Positions 8,124-16,877 of a DNA stretch of 64,000 nucleotides are shown piece by piece (position 1 is the stretch's first letter; the number at the start of each line of letters is the position of its first letter). The DNA lies in assembly GCA_963843835.1 (NCBI GenBank), contig CAWJMD010000001.1, positions 806,001 to 870,000 of the forward strand, given 5' to 3'. A program made the translations under genes and the position numbers. Source of the stretch: CAWJMD01 sp963843835 (GTDB taxonomy: Bacteria; Actinomycetota; Actinomycetes; Actinomycetales; CAWJMD01). Below the pieces are notes generated by a model. It worked only from the letters and a program-made list of their open reading frames with translations. It made no database searches and was not told where the DNA came from.

Positions 8124-9350
8124 GTGCGCGTGCTCGTGCTGGTGCAGTCGGCCGTCGTCGGCGATGCCCGGGTCGTGAAGCAGGCCCGTTCGCTCGCCGA
8201 CGCCGGGCACACGATCACCGTCGTGGGACGAGGTGTGCCGGAGGACTGGCGCTCGGTGGAGGACCTAGCCGGCATCACGGTGCTCGATGCAGGCCGCGCC
8301 GCAGGGCTCGGGTCGGCGCGCTCGGCCGGCGCCGGCAAGACACGCGACCTGGCACGAGAACCGTTCTGGCGCAAGGCACGCCGGCGCGTGCTACGTGGTG
8401 GGAGGTGGCTGCTCCTCCCCGAGCACCGCGCTCGCGTCGAGGAGGCCTGGTGCCGCTCAGCCGCGGTCGTGGTGGCGCGCGAGCTCGAGTCGGGCGGCAC
8501 GCGGCCGGTGGACGCGGTCCACGCCCACGACCTGAACACGCTCGCTCTCGCCGCCGAGATCGCCCGGCGTTGGGGGGTGCCCTACGTCTACGACGCCCAC
8601 GAGCTGTGGTCGGACCGCGGGCTGCCCGGCCGTCCGACGCCCTGGCGCACGCGCAGGCGGACGGCGCAGGAGACCCAGCTGGCGCGCGGAGCAGCGTGCG
8701 TCCTGACCGTGAGCGACGGCATCGCCGACGTGCTGCGAGGGCGGGGGATCGCCGACGTCAGGGTCGTCCGCAACAGCTTCCCGCCGAGGGAGCCGGTCAC
8801 GCCGCTGCCCGCGTCGCCGTCGAACCTCGTCTACGCGGGGCGTATCGGGCCGGGCCGCGACCTCCACACGCTCGTCTCCGCCTGCGCGGACGAGCGGGTA
8901 CCTGGGGTGTACCTGCTCGGCCCGGTGGACGAGGACTTCGTCGCCGGGCTCGACCTGCCAGCGGGGGTGCACCGCGACGAGCCCGCAGGCGTGGACGAGG
9001 TGGACGAGGTCTACCGGCGGCACGGCGCGGCTGCCATCACCCTGCGGTCCGGCCCGCGCAACCACGACCTGGCGCTGCCGAACAAGCTCTTCCACGCCGT
9101 CCGCGCGGGTGTCCCGGTCGTGGCCGCCGACCTTCCGGAGCTGCGGCGCGTCGTGCGCCGCCACGACCTGGGGGAGCTCTACACGCCCGGCGACGCCGCT
9201 TCGCTGGCCGCGGCCACGGGACGCCTCGTCGCCCGGTACCCGCAGCTGCTCCTCTCGGTGGCCGCCGCCCGGGACGAGCTGGGCTGGGACCGCGACAGCG
9301 CGGTGCTGACCGCCGTCTACGCGCGGCTGGTGCCAGGCGTGACGCGATGA
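8124..9350 (+). CDS. Glycosyltransferase family 4, GT-B fold
   Basis: 408 residues. MRVLVLVQSAVVGDARVVKQ begins the first Rossmann domain. VDAVHAHDLNTLALAAEIAR and YVYDAHELWSDRG follow, then a donor-binding half with LVYAGRIGPGRDLHTLV and HDLALPNKLFHAVRAGVPVV. The start is the GTG at 8124, six bases after the previous gene ends; the longer frame upstream is the shadow of that gene. It is a paralogue of the flanking transferases. Sugar specificity cannot be assigned. Confidence 0.85.
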   Translation: MRVLVLVQSAVVGDARVVKQARSLADAGHTITVVGRGVPEDWRSVEDLAGITVLDAGRAAGLGSARSAGAGKTRDLAREPFWRKARRRVLRGGRWLLLPEHRARVEEAWCRSAAVVVARELESGGTRPVDAVHAHDLNTLALAAEIARRWGVPYVYDAHELWSDRGLPGRPTPWRTRRRTAQETQLARGAACVLTVSDGIADVLRGRGIADVRVVRNSFPPREPVTPLPASPSNLVYAGRIGPGRDLHTLVSACADERVPGVYLLGPVDEDFVAGLDLPAGVHRDEPAGVDEVDEVYRRHGAAAITLRSGPRNHDLALPNKLFHAVRAGVPVVAADLPELRRVVRRHDLGELYTPGDAASLAAATGRLVARYPQLLLSVAAARDELGWDRDSAVLTAVYARLVPGVTR

Positions 9351-10720
9351 CGGCCCGCCGCGTCGCGATGCTGGTGAACAACGGCGTCCGCGGGGACTCG
9401 CGCGTCCAGCGGATGGCGCGGGCCGCGGCCGAGGGCCGTTGGCAGGTGCTCGTCGTCGGGCGCAGCCCGGATGCCGAGGTCCACCACCTCGACGAGGACG
9501 GGTACGCCGTCACCCTGGTGCCGGTCCGACCGGTGCTGGCCCGGGGGAGCCTTCCCGCGCGCACCGTCCAGGCCCTCGTCCCGGCGCTCGCGGACCGGGA
9601 CACCCGGGCGGCACGGCGGCTGCTGGCCGGTCGTGACCGGGTCGCCGGCGCCAGGCCGTCGTCCCTCGCCCACGGCGCCTGGCGGACGGCCGACCCCTGG
9701 GTGCAGGACCTCGAGCTCGCGTTCGCCCCCTGGGTCGAGGAGTTCGAGCCCCGGCTGCTGCACGCGCACGACCGCCACACGATCGCGCTGGCCGCCCGGA
9801 CGGCCGCCGTGCTGACCGCCCGGGGGGTCCCGACGCGCTGGGTGCTCGACGCCCACGAGTACGTGGCGGCGACGGCCTCCCGCGGCGGGGCGGGACTGCG
9901 CGGCCGCGTCCGGCGCGCCATGGTCGTGGGGCAGCAGGCCGAGTTCATCGGCGACGCCGACGCCGTCGTCACGGTGTCCGACGAGCTGGCCGCGATGCTG
10001 CGCTCCGACCACGGGCTGGCGACGACGCCCGAGGTGGTCCTCAATGCGCCGCTCACGCACACGTCCGCCGCCCCGGACGCGGACGGCCCCTCGCTGAGGG
10101 GCCTCACCGGGGTCTCGCCGGCGGCTCCGCTGCTCGTGTACGTGGGCGGGTGCGCCCCGCAGCGCGGCGTCGGCACGGCGGTCGAGGCCCTGGCCCACCT
10201 GCCCTCGGCCCACCTGGCGGTCGTGGCGTCGCCGCACGACCGAGGTGCCGGCCACGCGATGGCGCGCGCGGCCGAGCTCGGTGTGCAGGCGCGTGTGCAC
10301 CGCGTCGACTACGTGGCGCCGGACCAGGTCACGACCCTGCTGCGCGACGCCGACATCGGCCTGGTGCCGCTCCTGCACCGTCCCAACCACGAGATCTCGC
10401 TGGTCACCAAGTACCTGGAGTACCTCCACGCGGGGCTGCCGGTGGTGGTCAGCGACGTGAGGGCCATGGCGGCCTTCACCCGCGAGCACGGCGTGGGCGA
10501 GGTCTTCGAGGCGGGGGACGCGAAGGGGCTCGCGCGCGCGGTCGACGCCGTGCTGGCCGACCGCGGACGCTACGCCGAAGCCGTCGCCACGGACGCCGCG
10601 GTCGAGCGGACGGCCTGGCACCACCAGGCCGCGCGGCTGCTGGCCCTCTACGACCGGCTGGTTCCCGCGGACGACCCCTCCGAGCCGGCGGAGCCTGCCG
10701 ACTACGCTGACGGCCGATGA
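9347..10720 (+). CDS. Glycosyltransferase family 4, GT-B fold
   Basis: 457 residues, translationally coupled by an ATGA overlap to the gene before and by another ATGA to the gene after. It shows RRVAMLVNNGVRGDSRVQRM, RLLHAHDRHTIALAARTAAV, WVLDAHEYVAA, LLVYVGGCAPQRGVGTAVEA and the donor-site run NHEISLVTKYLEYLHAGLP. It is closest in layout to the N-terminal part of the 742-residue transferase at 28686-30914, which suggests duplication within the locus. Confidence 0.86.
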   Translation: MTARRVAMLVNNGVRGDSRVQRMARAAAEGRWQVLVVGRSPDAEVHHLDEDGYAVTLVPVRPVLARGSLPARTVQALVPALADRDTRAARRLLAGRDRVAGARPSSLAHGAWRTADPWVQDLELAFAPWVEEFEPRLLHAHDRHTIALAARTAAVLTARGVPTRWVLDAHEYVAATASRGGAGLRGRVRRAMVVGQQAEFIGDADAVVTVSDELAAMLRSDHGLATTPEVVLNAPLTHTSAAPDADGPSLRGLTGVSPAAPLLVYVGGCAPQRGVGTAVEALAHLPSAHLAVVASPHDRGAGHAMARAAELGVQARVHRVDYVAPDQVTTLLRDADIGLVPLLHRPNHEISLVTKYLEYLHAGLPVVVSDVRAMAAFTREHGVGEVFEAGDAKGLARAVDAVLADRGRYAEAVATDAAVERTAWHHQAARLLALYDRLVPADDPSEPAEPADYADGR

Positions 10721-12036
10721 CCACCGCCCGCGGGCCCCGGGTCCTGTACCTGGCCTTCTACTTCCCTCCCACGCGGGCGAGCGGGGTCTTCCGCAGCACC
10801 GCGACCGCCAACCACCTCGCCGCGGCCGGCTGGGACGTCACCGTCCACACGGCGCCGCGCGAGTTCTTCACCGACTACATCGACTCGTACGACCCCTCCC
10901 TCGAGTCGACCGTGCACCCGGACGTCCGAGTGGTGCGGCCCGGAATGTCGTTCGCCCACTGGGAGAACGACATCCGGCGTTTCGGACGCTTCCGCGCGAC
11001 CCTTCCGACGCTCGACGCCCTCGTCCGACGCAAGCGCACGGACCTCTCGTTCCCCGAGCCGTACGCCCCCTGGATCCCGCGCGTGCTCGCGCACGCGACC
11101 GCCGAGCACGCCCGCAAGCGGTACGACCTGGTGCTCGCCACCGGCAACCCCTTCGCGTCCTTCGCCGCCGCGTGGACGCTGCACCGGACCCTGCGCATCC
11201 CGTACGTGCTCGACTACCGGGACTCCTGGACGTTCAACCAGTTCACGGAGGAGCTCAAGTACCCGCCCGGACACCGCGCGTGGACCTGGGAGAGGAGGGT
11301 GCTCGCCGACGCCGCGCAGATCGCGTTCGTGAACCAGGGGATGCTCGGCTGGCACGCGGACCGCTACCCGTTCGCTGCGGACCGTATGGTCGTCGTCCCC
11401 AACGGATGGGAGCCGGAGCTCATCCCGGCCCCGCGCGAGTCGGGCCTGCCCTCGGCGGACCGGCCGCTGCGGTTCGGCTACGTGGGCACCGTCACCGAGA
11501 CGATGCCCATCGAGGAGCTGGCCGAGGCCTGGCGGATCGCGCGACGCGACCCCCGCATGGCGGGCGCCACGCTGTCTATCCACGGCCACCTCGGCTTCTT
11601 CCCGCACCAGGTCCAGGCGTTGATGGAACGTCTTCCGCTGCAACCGGACTCAGGCGTCGAGTACGCGGGGCCGGTCGCCAAGACCGACATCGCCGGGGTC
11701 TACGACGACCTCGACGTGCTGCTGTTCTGGGTGCCCGGGGCCAGGTACGTGACGTCCGGCAAGGTCTTCGAGTACATGGCCACGGGCAAGCCGGTGGTGT
11801 CTGTGCACCGTCCGGACATCGCTGCCACCGACGTGCTGGCCGGCCATCCGAGGTGGGCACCGAACCGGTCCCTCGAGCCGGCCGACATCGCCGACGCCCT
11901 CCTGCGCGGCGCCGACATGGCGCGCACCGGCACGCACGCCGACGCGCTCGCCGCCCGGGAGCACGCCGCGCGGTACACGCGGTCGGCCGTGCTCGCGCCC
12001 TTCGAGGCCAGGCTGCGGGAGGTGGCCGGTGCCTGA
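10717..12036 (+). CDS. Glycosyltransferase (GT4-type), paralogue of the gene at 27361
   Basis: 439 residues. LYLAFYFPPTRASGVFRS is the N-terminal strand and acceptor loop; YVLDYRDSWTFNQFT, VVVPNGWEPELI, LRFGYVGTVTETMP and TSGKVFEYMATGKPVV follow. The gene at 27361-28674 repeats the same blocks in order (YVMDYRDAWTLDQFT, VIPNGYDADLV, VRFGYVGTVTPVLP, GKIFENLVIGKPIV), so the two are clear paralogues placed 16 kb apart on opposite strands. The start ATG overlaps the previous stop. Confidence 0.86.
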   Translation: MTTARGPRVLYLAFYFPPTRASGVFRSTATANHLAAAGWDVTVHTAPREFFTDYIDSYDPSLESTVHPDVRVVRPGMSFAHWENDIRRFGRFRATLPTLDALVRRKRTDLSFPEPYAPWIPRVLAHATAEHARKRYDLVLATGNPFASFAAAWTLHRTLRIPYVLDYRDSWTFNQFTEELKYPPGHRAWTWERRVLADAAQIAFVNQGMLGWHADRYPFAADRMVVVPNGWEPELIPAPRESGLPSADRPLRFGYVGTVTETMPIEELAEAWRIARRDPRMAGATLSIHGHLGFFPHQVQALMERLPLQPDSGVEYAGPVAKTDIAGVYDDLDVLLFWVPGARYVTSGKVFEYMATGKPVVSVHRPDIAATDVLAGHPRWAPNRSLEPADIADALLRGADMARTGTHADALAAREHAARYTRSAVLAPFEARLREVAGA

Positions 12037-13387
12037 CCCCGGCACCGAGCGTGACGTGTCCACGGGCGACGGCCTGCGGCTGACCGTGACCACGCCCTGG
12101 TACCCGGGCGTGAACAACGCCTTCTCGGGCAGCTTCGTCCAGGGCGCCGTCCAGGCTGTGCGCTCCACGGGCCGGGTGGCGGACGTGCGCGTCGTGCACA
12201 GCGAGGACTGGCCGACCCCGTCGGACCGGTTCTCCACCGCCCTCGTGCGCCGCGCGATGCGGGCGCTCGCCACTCGTCCCGACGGGTCGTCGAGGCTCCC
12301 CTCCGTGCAGGTCCGGGAGGGGGAGCTGCTGCGCGTGCCGACCCCGGTGCGCGCCGGTGCCGGGTTCGCCGACCACGCCCTGGTCCACGAGTCCTCGGTC
12401 CGGGCCGCCTTGGACGGGCGCCCGCTCCAGGGCGACGTCGTGCACGGGCACGTCGGGCTCGTCGGCGGATGGGTGGCCACCCGGCTCGCGGCGCCCGGGG
12501 TGCCGGTCGTCGTCACGGAGCACGCCACCTTCCTCGACCGCGTCCTCGCCCAGCCCGCCGCCCGCGACATGTACGACCAGGTCGTGGGCGAGAGCCACCG
12601 GTTCCTGTGCGTGAGCGGCGTGCTGCGTGACCGGCTCGTGGCGGCGTTCCCGCACCACTCGGAGCGGATCGAGGTGCTGCCCAACGCCGTCGCGATCGAG
12701 CGGATGCCACTGCGTGAGTCGCCCGTCATCGCACTTCACCGCTGGCTGTACGTGGGAAGACTGCTGCCGCACAAGGGAGTTCGTCGCCTGCTTGCCGCCT
12801 TCGCCCGGTGCGCGGCGGACGACGAGCAGCTCGAGCTGACCCTGCTCGGCGACGGGCGCCTCGCCCCGGAGCTCGCGGCGCGGGCTGCGGACCTCGGGCT
12901 CGCCGACCGCGTGCACATGCCGGGTGCCGTGCCCCACGAGCAGGTGGTCGAGCAGATGCACTCCCACGACCTGCTGGTCCACCTCAGTGAGTACGAGACG
13001 TTCGGCATGACGGTGGTCGAGGCCGTGGCGGCGGGGCTGGCGGTGCTGGTGACCCGCTCGGGCGGCCCCGAGGAGACGTTGGAGGGCCTGGAGGAGATCA
13101 CGGGCAGCACCGTCGCGACCACGGGCGCGCCCGACACCCTGACCGCGGCCCAGGGCGGCCCGGCGGGCCGACCCGACGTGGTCGCCGGCGTGGACGAGGT
13201 GGTGGACGCCTTCCGGGCGCTGGCGGCGGGCACCTCGCGGCTCGACCTGGCCACCGCGCGGGCACGGTTGCAGGACCGCTACAGCCAGCAGGCGGTCGGT
13301 CGCCGGCTGCTGGACGCCTACACCGGACCCTCGGCGGTCCACGCGGCCGGACGGTCCGGCCCGCCCACTCCGGAGGTGCGCCCGTGA
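12029..13387 (+). CDS. Glycosyltransferase family 4
   Basis: 452 residues, overlapping the previous gene by 8 bases. The N-terminal TTPWYPGVNNAFSGSFVQG is typical of GT4 acceptor loops. VVVTEHATFLDRVL, HRWLYVGRLLPHKGVRRLL and the donor-site EYETFGMTVVEAVAAGLAVL, with the E-x7-E signature, follow. This is the most canonical GT4 of the cluster. It probably adds one residue of the exported glycan. The start is the GTG at 12029. Confidence 0.88.
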   Translation: MPDPGTERDVSTGDGLRLTVTTPWYPGVNNAFSGSFVQGAVQAVRSTGRVADVRVVHSEDWPTPSDRFSTALVRRAMRALATRPDGSSRLPSVQVREGELLRVPTPVRAGAGFADHALVHESSVRAALDGRPLQGDVVHGHVGLVGGWVATRLAAPGVPVVVTEHATFLDRVLAQPAARDMYDQVVGESHRFLCVSGVLRDRLVAAFPHHSERIEVLPNAVAIERMPLRESPVIALHRWLYVGRLLPHKGVRRLLAAFARCAADDEQLELTLLGDGRLAPELAARAADLGLADRVHMPGAVPHEQVVEQMHSHDLLVHLSEYETFGMTVVEAVAAGLAVLVTRSGGPEETLEGLEEITGSTVATTGAPDTLTAAQGGPAGRPDVVAGVDEVVDAFRALAAGTSRLDLATARARLQDRYSQQAVGRRLLDAYTGPSAVHAAGRSGPPTPEVRP

Positions 13388-13899
13388 AGGTGATGTTCCT
13401 GGCCCTGACGTCCGTGCGGGCAGGGGCCGTCGCGCGGCAGTGCGACTTCCTGCTCGATCGCGGGGTCGACGTGACAGTGGTCACGGCGGACCCCGGGCCG
13501 TGGGGGGACCCCGAGGTCCGGCTCGACGACCGGGTGGAGGTCGTCTCGCTGGCCGAGGGCGAGGGGCGGCAGCTGCTGGTCCGCGTCGAGCGCGTCGTGC
13601 TGCCCACCGGAACCGGCCCGGTTCGTGGCCTGACCGGCAAGGTGCACCGCCGCCTCTTCCTGCCCGGCTACCGCGTGCTGCGGCCCTACCTGCTCTGGCG
13701 GGTGGCACGACGCGACCTGCTCCCGGGCCTCGATCCTGCCGTCCTCAGCGAGGTCGTCGTCGTCGACGCGCAGGCCGTCCCGCTGGGCTGGCGGCTGGCG
13801 CGGAGCCACCCGGGGCTGAAGGTGTCGCTGTCGCTCGACCGGGCCGCCTACGGCGACACCCCGGCGGGCGGTGCACCGTCGGAGGCGGCGGAGGTCTGA
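13384..13899 (+). CDS. Half-size glycosyltransferase-like protein (N-terminal Rossmann domain only)
   Basis: 171 residues starting at a GTG that overlaps the preceding stop (GTGA). MKVMFLALTSVRAGAVARQC and RGVDVTVVTAD look like the first Rossmann unit of a GT-B glycosyltransferase, ending around EVVVVDAQAVPLGWRLAR. The donor-binding half is absent, and no continuation is found in other frames before the next gene at 13990. It may be a truncated enzyme, or a partner subunit of a split transferase (split GTs such as Alg13/Alg14 are known elsewhere). Confidence 0.55.
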   Translation: MKVMFLALTSVRAGAVARQCDFLLDRGVDVTVVTADPGPWGDPEVRLDDRVEVVSLAEGEGRQLLVRVERVVLPTGTGPVRGLTGKVHRRLFLPGYRVLRPYLLWRVARRDLLPGLDPAVLSEVVVVDAQAVPLGWRLARSHPGLKVSLSLDRAAYGDTPAGGAPSEAAEV

Positions 13900-13907
13900 G
13901 CCCGGTC

Positions 13908-13913
13908 TATCCT
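13908..13913 (+). promoter_or_regulatory. -10 box before the ABC exporter genes
   Basis: TATCCT, about 77 bases upstream of the permease ATG at 13990. The same hexamer precedes the nucleotide-sugar dehydrogenase (30987-30992). It gives the exporter genes a promoter of their own, although the upstream run is close enough for read-through. Confidence 0.4.
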
Positions 13914-13989
13914 GGGGCCGTCCGGCCCGACGGCGTCACGCTGCTGCACACTCCCCGGACGACCCCCGACGACGAAGGACAGCCATCGC

Positions 13990-14847
13990 ATGAGGACCTC
14001 GACGGTCGACGACGAGGTGCAGGTCTACGAACCGCACCGCGTGGGGCTCCCGAAGCTCGTTCCCTACTTCAGCGACCTGCTCGGCCGGCGCGAGTTCGCC
14101 GCAGAGCTGTCCAGGGCCACGCTGCGGGCCAGCCACAGCAGCACGTTCTTCGGTCGGCTCTGGCTGGTCATCAACCCCACCATGCTGGCGCTGGTCTACT
14201 TCCTGCTGGTCAACATCCTGTCGGGCGGCAACCGCGGCCCGGACTTCCTCGTCCACCTCGTGGCGGGGCTGTTCTTCTTCTACTTCATCTCCGGGTGCCT
14301 GACGACGGGCGCCGGCTCGGTGACGAGCGGCGGCAAGCTCATCTCGACGCTGGCGTTCCCCCGCCTGCTGATGCCGCTCTCCGCCGTCCGCAGCGCGTTC
14401 TTCCGCTTCCTGCCGACGATGATCGTCTACGTCGTGATCTTCGTCCTGGCCGGGATGCAGTTCAAGCCGCAGATGCTGCTGGCGGTGTTCTTCCTCGGGT
14501 TCGGCGTGGCCTTCGGTGCGGGCCTGGCGGCGTTCTTCGCGACCCTCCAGGTCTACTTCCGCGACACGGCCAGCTTCCTGCCGTACTTCGTGCGCATCTG
14601 GCTCTACCTCTCCCCGGTCCTCTGGTACGCCGACCAGGCGCGTCAGCACTACGGCGCCACGGGTGCGCGGTTCGCCGCGATCAACCCGCTGTACACGATC
14701 ATCGGGGGATGGTCGGACCTCATCGTCCGCGGGGAGGTCCCCGTCCTGAGCACCTGGATCTTCGCTGCCGCGTGGGCGGGCTTCGCCCTCCTCGTCGGCT
14801 TCCTCTACTTCATCTCCCGGGAGCGTGAGTTCGCTGTCCGCCTCTGA
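13990..14847 (+). CDS. ABC-2 type polysaccharide export permease (Wzm/TagG-like)
   Basis: 285 residues with six hydrophobic spans. An N-terminal cytoplasmic segment includes RRELAAELSRATLR-type sequence before the first span (LWLVINPTMLALVYFLLVNI). FFFYFISGCL, AVFFLGFGVAFGAGLAAFF, YFRDTASFLPYFVRIWLYLS and AAWAGFALLVGFLYFIS follow. This is the membrane half of an ABC exporter that moves a lipid-linked glycan or teichoic-acid-like polymer outward. The ATPase gene overlaps it by 23 bases, so the pair should form one complex. Confidence 0.9.
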   Translation: MRTSTVDDEVQVYEPHRVGLPKLVPYFSDLLGRREFAAELSRATLRASHSSTFFGRLWLVINPTMLALVYFLLVNILSGGNRGPDFLVHLVAGLFFFYFISGCLTTGAGSVTSGGKLISTLAFPRLLMPLSAVRSAFFRFLPTMIVYVVIFVLAGMQFKPQMLLAVFFLGFGVAFGAGLAAFFATLQVYFRDTASFLPYFVRIWLYLSPVLWYADQARQHYGATGARFAAINPLYTIIGGWSDLIVRGEVPVLSTWIFAAAWAGFALLVGFLYFISREREFAVRL

Positions 14848-15682
14848 GTCCACCACCAGCACCCCCCCGGCCGTGCGGGCGATCGGCGAGCCGCCGCCGC
14901 CGCCGTCGCCCGGCGCGCCGGCCGCCGTCAAGGTCCAGAACGTCTCGGTCACCTACCGCACCAGCTTCGAGCGGCGCCCCACCTTCAAGCAGGCGCTCTC
15001 GCGGATGGGACGTGGCGAGCGATCCGTCCACGAGGTCAAGGCGGTCAAGAACGTGTCCTTCGAGGTGCCCGAGGGCACGTCGCTGGGCATCATCGGCGCC
15101 AACGGCGCGGGCAAGTCGACCCTCGTCCGCACCCTCGCCGGCATCCTCACCCCGACCAGCGGCCGCATCGAGGTGCACGGCCGGATCAGCTCGCTGCTCG
15201 CACTCGGTGTCGGCTTCAACGCCAACCTGTCGGGACGGGAGAACATCCTGCTGGGTGGCCTGGCCCAGGGACTCTCTCGCAAGCAGGTGCTGCAGCGGGC
15301 CGAGATGATCACCGAGTTCGCCGAGCTCGGCGAGTTCATCGACCTGCCCATGCGCGTCTACTCGTCGGGCATGTCGCAGCGGCTCGCGTTCTCGGTGTCC
15401 GTCTTCATGGAGCCCGACATCCTGCTGATCGACGAGGCGCTCTCCGCCGGTGACGCGTCCTTCAAGCACAAGGCCGCGGCCAAGATGCACGAGCTGATGA
15501 CCTCGGCACGGGCGATGTTCCTCGTCTCCCACTCGCTCGCCAGCGTCCACCAGCTGTGCAACCGCGCGATCTGGCTGCACAAGGGCACCCTCATGATGGA
15601 GGGGACCCCGACGGAGGTCGGTGAGGCGTACACACGCTTCGTGCAGGTCGGCGAGGACGCCTTCACCATGGACGACCTCTGA
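14825..15682 (+). CDS. ABC transporter ATP-binding protein for polysaccharide export (Wzt/TagH-like)
   Basis: 285 residues. Walker A GANGAGKS is at about 91-98, signature SSGMSQR near 180, Walker B DILLIDEAL at about 198-206 and the switch His in LVSHSL near 236. The segment TSFERRPTFKQALSRMGRGE before the Walker A is the insertion typical of TagH/Wzt exporters. It ends soon after the ATPase core, so it lacks the C-terminal carbohydrate-binding domain of some Wzt proteins. The GTG at 14825 lies inside the permease gene. Confidence 0.92.
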   Translation: MSSLSASESTTSTPPAVRAIGEPPPPPSPGAPAAVKVQNVSVTYRTSFERRPTFKQALSRMGRGERSVHEVKAVKNVSFEVPEGTSLGIIGANGAGKSTLVRTLAGILTPTSGRIEVHGRISSLLALGVGFNANLSGRENILLGGLAQGLSRKQVLQRAEMITEFAELGEFIDLPMRVYSSGMSQRLAFSVSVFMEPDILLIDEALSAGDASFKHKAAAKMHELMTSARAMFLVSHSLASVHQLCNRAIWLHKGTLMMEGTPTEVGEAYTRFVQVGEDAFTMDDL

Positions 15683-16803
15683 CCGAGCCGCGGCCCGACG
15701 TCAGCGTCGTCACCTCCGGGCACGACGTCGCCGACGCCAGGTTGCACCGCGAGGTCGCGGCCCTGCGCCGCGCCGGCCTCGAGGTCGAGGTGCTCGGCCT
15801 CGGACGGGCCGACGACGCGCCCCCCGGCACCTCGGTCCGCACCTGGACGCGCGGCGGCATGGCGTCACGCGGCCTGCGCGCCGTGTCGCTGCCGCTGCGG
15901 GCGCGTGGACGCGTGCTGCTGGCGCTCGACCCCGACAGCGCGCTCGGCGCCCTGCTGGTCGGGCGCCTGCGTGGGCGCGGGGTGGTCGCCGACGTGCACG
16001 AGGACTACACCGCGCTGCTGCGCGACCGGTCCTGGGCGCGGGGCGTCGTCGGTCTGGTGGCCCGTCTGGTGGCTCGCGGGGCGGTCCGCGCCGCGGCCAG
16101 GGCCGACCTCACGCTCGTGGCCGACGAGCACCTGCCGCCGACGGCCGACGCGGCACGCGAGCGGCTGGTCGTCCGCAACCTCCCGGACCTCGAGCACGTC
16201 CTCGGGGACGGGGAGCCCCGTGACCGTCACGGCCCGGACCGTGCCACCACCCACCGCGCCGTCTACGTCGGCGACCTGCGCACCTCGCGCGGGCTGCGGA
16301 CCATGGTCGAGGCGGTGGCGCAGACCCCGCAGTGGCGGCTCGACCTGGTGGGCCCCGTCCGGGGGGACGACGCCGACTGGCTCGCCGCGCGGGTCGACGA
16401 CCCCGCCCTGGCGGGCCGGGTGGGCGTCCACGGCCGGATGCCCCCCGCCCGGGCATGGGGCATCGCCCGGGACGCCGACGTCGGGCTGGTGCTGCTCGAC
16501 GACACCCCCGCCTTCCGGGACGCCGTCCCCAGCAAGCTGCTGGAGTACCTGGCCGCCGGGCTCGCGGTGCTGGCGACCCCGCTGCCGCGGGTGGCGGCCC
16601 TCGTCGACGAGTCGGGGGCGGGGGCGCTGGTCACCGGGCCGGACGAGACGGCTTCTCGGCTGCGCGAGTGGGCCGAGCACCCCGACCGGCTGGCCGGGCA
16701 CCGGCGCCGCGCGCGCGCCTGGGCCGACGAGCACCTGACGGGGGAGAACGGGTACGACGCCCTCGCGGCACGGGTGCGGTCGCTCGTGGCGTCCGTCACG
16801 TAG
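15679..16803 (+). CDS. Glycosyltransferase (GT4-type), probable CTG start
   Basis: About 374 residues. The conserved opening VSVVTSGHDVADARLHREVA lies upstream of the first in-frame TTG (15742), yet from the stop at 15622 to that TTG there is no ATG, GTG or TTG. The only candidate is a CTG at 15679 that overlaps the ATPase stop as CTGA, matching the NTGA couplings elsewhere in the locus. VVADVHEDYTALL, AVYVGDLRTSRGLRTMVEA, RVGVHGRMPPARAW and AVPSKLLEYLAAGLAVLA support the assignment. If translation does start at 15742, the protein loses part of its first Rossmann strand. Confidence 0.75.
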   Translation: MTEPRPDVSVVTSGHDVADARLHREVAALRRAGLEVEVLGLGRADDAPPGTSVRTWTRGGMASRGLRAVSLPLRARGRVLLALDPDSALGALLVGRLRGRGVVADVHEDYTALLRDRSWARGVVGLVARLVARGAVRAAARADLTLVADEHLPPTADAARERLVVRNLPDLEHVLGDGEPRDRHGPDRATTHRAVYVGDLRTSRGLRTMVEAVAQTPQWRLDLVGPVRGDDADWLAARVDDPALAGRVGVHGRMPPARAWGIARDADVGLVLLDDTPAFRDAVPSKLLEYLAAGLAVLATPLPRVAALVDESGAGALVTGPDETASRLREWAEHPDRLAGHRRRARAWADEHLTGENGYDALAARVRSLVASVT

Positions 16804-16862
16804 CGACCGTCCCTGTCGCGTGAGGGGCCACGCTCGCGAGTGGTCGCGCCGTGCTCCGGTGC

Positions 16863-16868
16863 TACCTT
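16863..16868 (+). promoter_or_regulatory. -10 box before the acyltransferase
   Basis: TACCTT ends 9 bases before the ATG at 16878 with no ribosome binding site between, consistent with a leaderless or near-leaderless transcript. Confidence 0.4.
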
Positions 16869-16877
16869 CGGACCCCG

